DNA from: Thermoleophilia bacterium
GTDB taxonomy: Bacteria; Actinomycetota; Thermoleophilia; Gaiellales; JAICJC01
Length of the DNA stretch: 21,659 bases
Direction: 5' to 3'
Assembly (NCBI GenBank): GCA_025928435.1
Contig: JAICJM010000049.1
Coordinates: forward strand, 1 to 21,659
The position numbers and the translations under genes were made by a program. A model generated the notes under the pieces. It saw only the letters and a list, made by a program, of their open reading frames with translations, was not told where the DNA came from and searched no databases. Shown one piece after another: positions 21,531 through 21,659 of this stretch. Numbering within the stretch: the stretch's first letter is position 1; each line of letters begins with the position of its first letter.

Positions 21531-21536
21531 ATCATA
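21531..21536 (-). promoter_or_regulatory. -10 element (TATGAT) of the radical SAM gene
   Basis: TATGAT on the minus strand, the best -10 in the window, one base from the LexA-type palindrome. It places the first transcribed base at or next to the ATG (21524). The -35 region (around 21554-21559) is poor. Confidence 0.6.
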
Positions 21537-21537
21537 G

Positions 21538-21551
21538 CGAACATATGTTCG
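21538..21551. promoter_or_regulatory. LexA operator (SOS box)
   Basis: CGAACATATGTTCG is a perfect 14-bp palindrome that fits the Gram-positive/actinobacterial SOS box core GAAC-N4-GTTC. It lies in the 28-nt gap between the nuoN stop (21553-21555) and the radical SAM start, in the spacer immediately upstream of the -10. Bound LexA would block that promoter. Confidence 0.75.
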
Positions 21552-21552
21552 T

Positions 21553-21659
21553 CTAGAACAGAGAGTTCGACGCCGTGCGCGCCAGGTCGATCAGCGGCGT
21601 CGGCACGATGCCGAGCACGAGCGCCGCCAGGGCGGCGAGGCTGGCCGCGGCCGCCGTCA
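21553..21659 (-). CDS. nuoN: NADH-quinone oxidoreductase subunit N, C-terminal end
   Basis: Only the last 34 residues are inside the window, read from the right edge to TAG at 21553-21555. They form the end of a membrane helix followed by LGIVPTPLIDLARTASNSLF. The pattern G-x-x-P-x-PL-x-DLA is the usual C-terminus of NuoN, the antiporter-like proton-pumping subunit of respiratory complex I. It would be the last gene of a nuo operon running in from the right. The call rests on a short segment, so it is likely but not certain; a related antiporter subunit (NuoM or NuoL) is the alternative. Confidence 0.7.
   Translation of the reverse strand, partial: TAAAASLAALAALVLGIVPTPLIDLARTASNSLF

Noticed and set aside
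21556..21568. Second SOS box (GAAC-N5-GTTC)
   Set aside because: The spacer is 5 bp rather than 4 and it lies in the nuoN coding end; kept only as a low-interest observation.

Overview
The window is about 21.7 kb of very GC-rich DNA with short intergenic gaps, strong third-position G/C bias and heavy use of GTG starts. Gene content (DUF1385, YchF, DUF1015 next to an IMPase, Mrp, DUF1028, DUF2252, a two-copy PRC-barrel protein, an Rv2578c-type radical SAM protein beside nuoN) points to a high-GC actinobacterium. A member of the Thermoleophilia (Gaiellales/Solirubrobacterales type) is my best guess, but that is inference. I see no rRNA, tRNA, CRISPR array, transposase or prophage gene. This is mostly chromosomal housekeeping sequence with some lineage-specific secreted and membrane proteins.

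Layout: (1) 2-406, the C-terminal end of a DUF1385/YqhQ-like membrane protein, then a palindromic repeat. (2) 479-2131 (-), a cysteine-rich secreted protein of unknown family, divergent from a short FtsH-like AAA+ metalloprotease (2235-3833, +). (3) 3830-4909, a small coiled-coil protein (-), then methylmalonyl-CoA epimerase overlapping a 73-aa protein (+). (4) 4910-5205, a gap crowded with perfect hairpins that runs into the 5' end of a PAP2 phosphatase gene, itself coupled to ychF. (5) 6755-7214, a VOC protein flanked by copies of the GGGGACNGTCCCC repeat. (6) 7207-8764 (-), an SDR and a YhaM-like HD/OB nuclease. (7) 8849-12334 (+), DUF1015, an IMPase-family phosphatase, Mrp and a 54-aa membrane protein. 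(8) 12388-14341, a small secreted protein (+) convergent with a coupled UPF0173 hydrolase/DUF1028 pair (-). (9) 14468-16914 (+), a DUF2252 gene that appears frameshifted, then a YihY/BrkB membrane protein. (10) 16889-17017, a long imperfect inverted repeat joining the ends of yihY and a Vps62-like membrane protein gene (17011-18891, -), which follows a PRC-barrel gene. (11) 19623-21659, a small membrane protein (+), a lipoprotein (-), a radical SAM protein (-) and the last codons of nuoN (-).

Two regulatory observations stand out. First, a perfect 14-bp actinobacterial LexA/SOS box (CGAACATATGTTCG, 21538-21551) abuts a TATGAT -10 element in front of the radical SAM gene, which suggests a DNA-damage-induced gene directly behind the nuo operon. 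Second, about ten genes have a TANNNT hexamer ending 7-10 nt before the start codon and no Shine-Dalgarno sequence, while other genes have a longer leader with a clear Shine-Dalgarno. This suggests that leaderless mRNAs are common here.

The window also holds a small zoo of palindromic DNA: the five-copy GGGGACNGTCCCC family, the hairpin cluster at 4985-5205, and the roughly 130-nt folded element at 16889-17017. I found no clearly new multi-gene defence or biosynthetic system. The strongest leads are the SOS-controlled radical SAM gene, the hairpin cluster, the DUF2252 frameshift and the Vps62 gene without a standard start codon.
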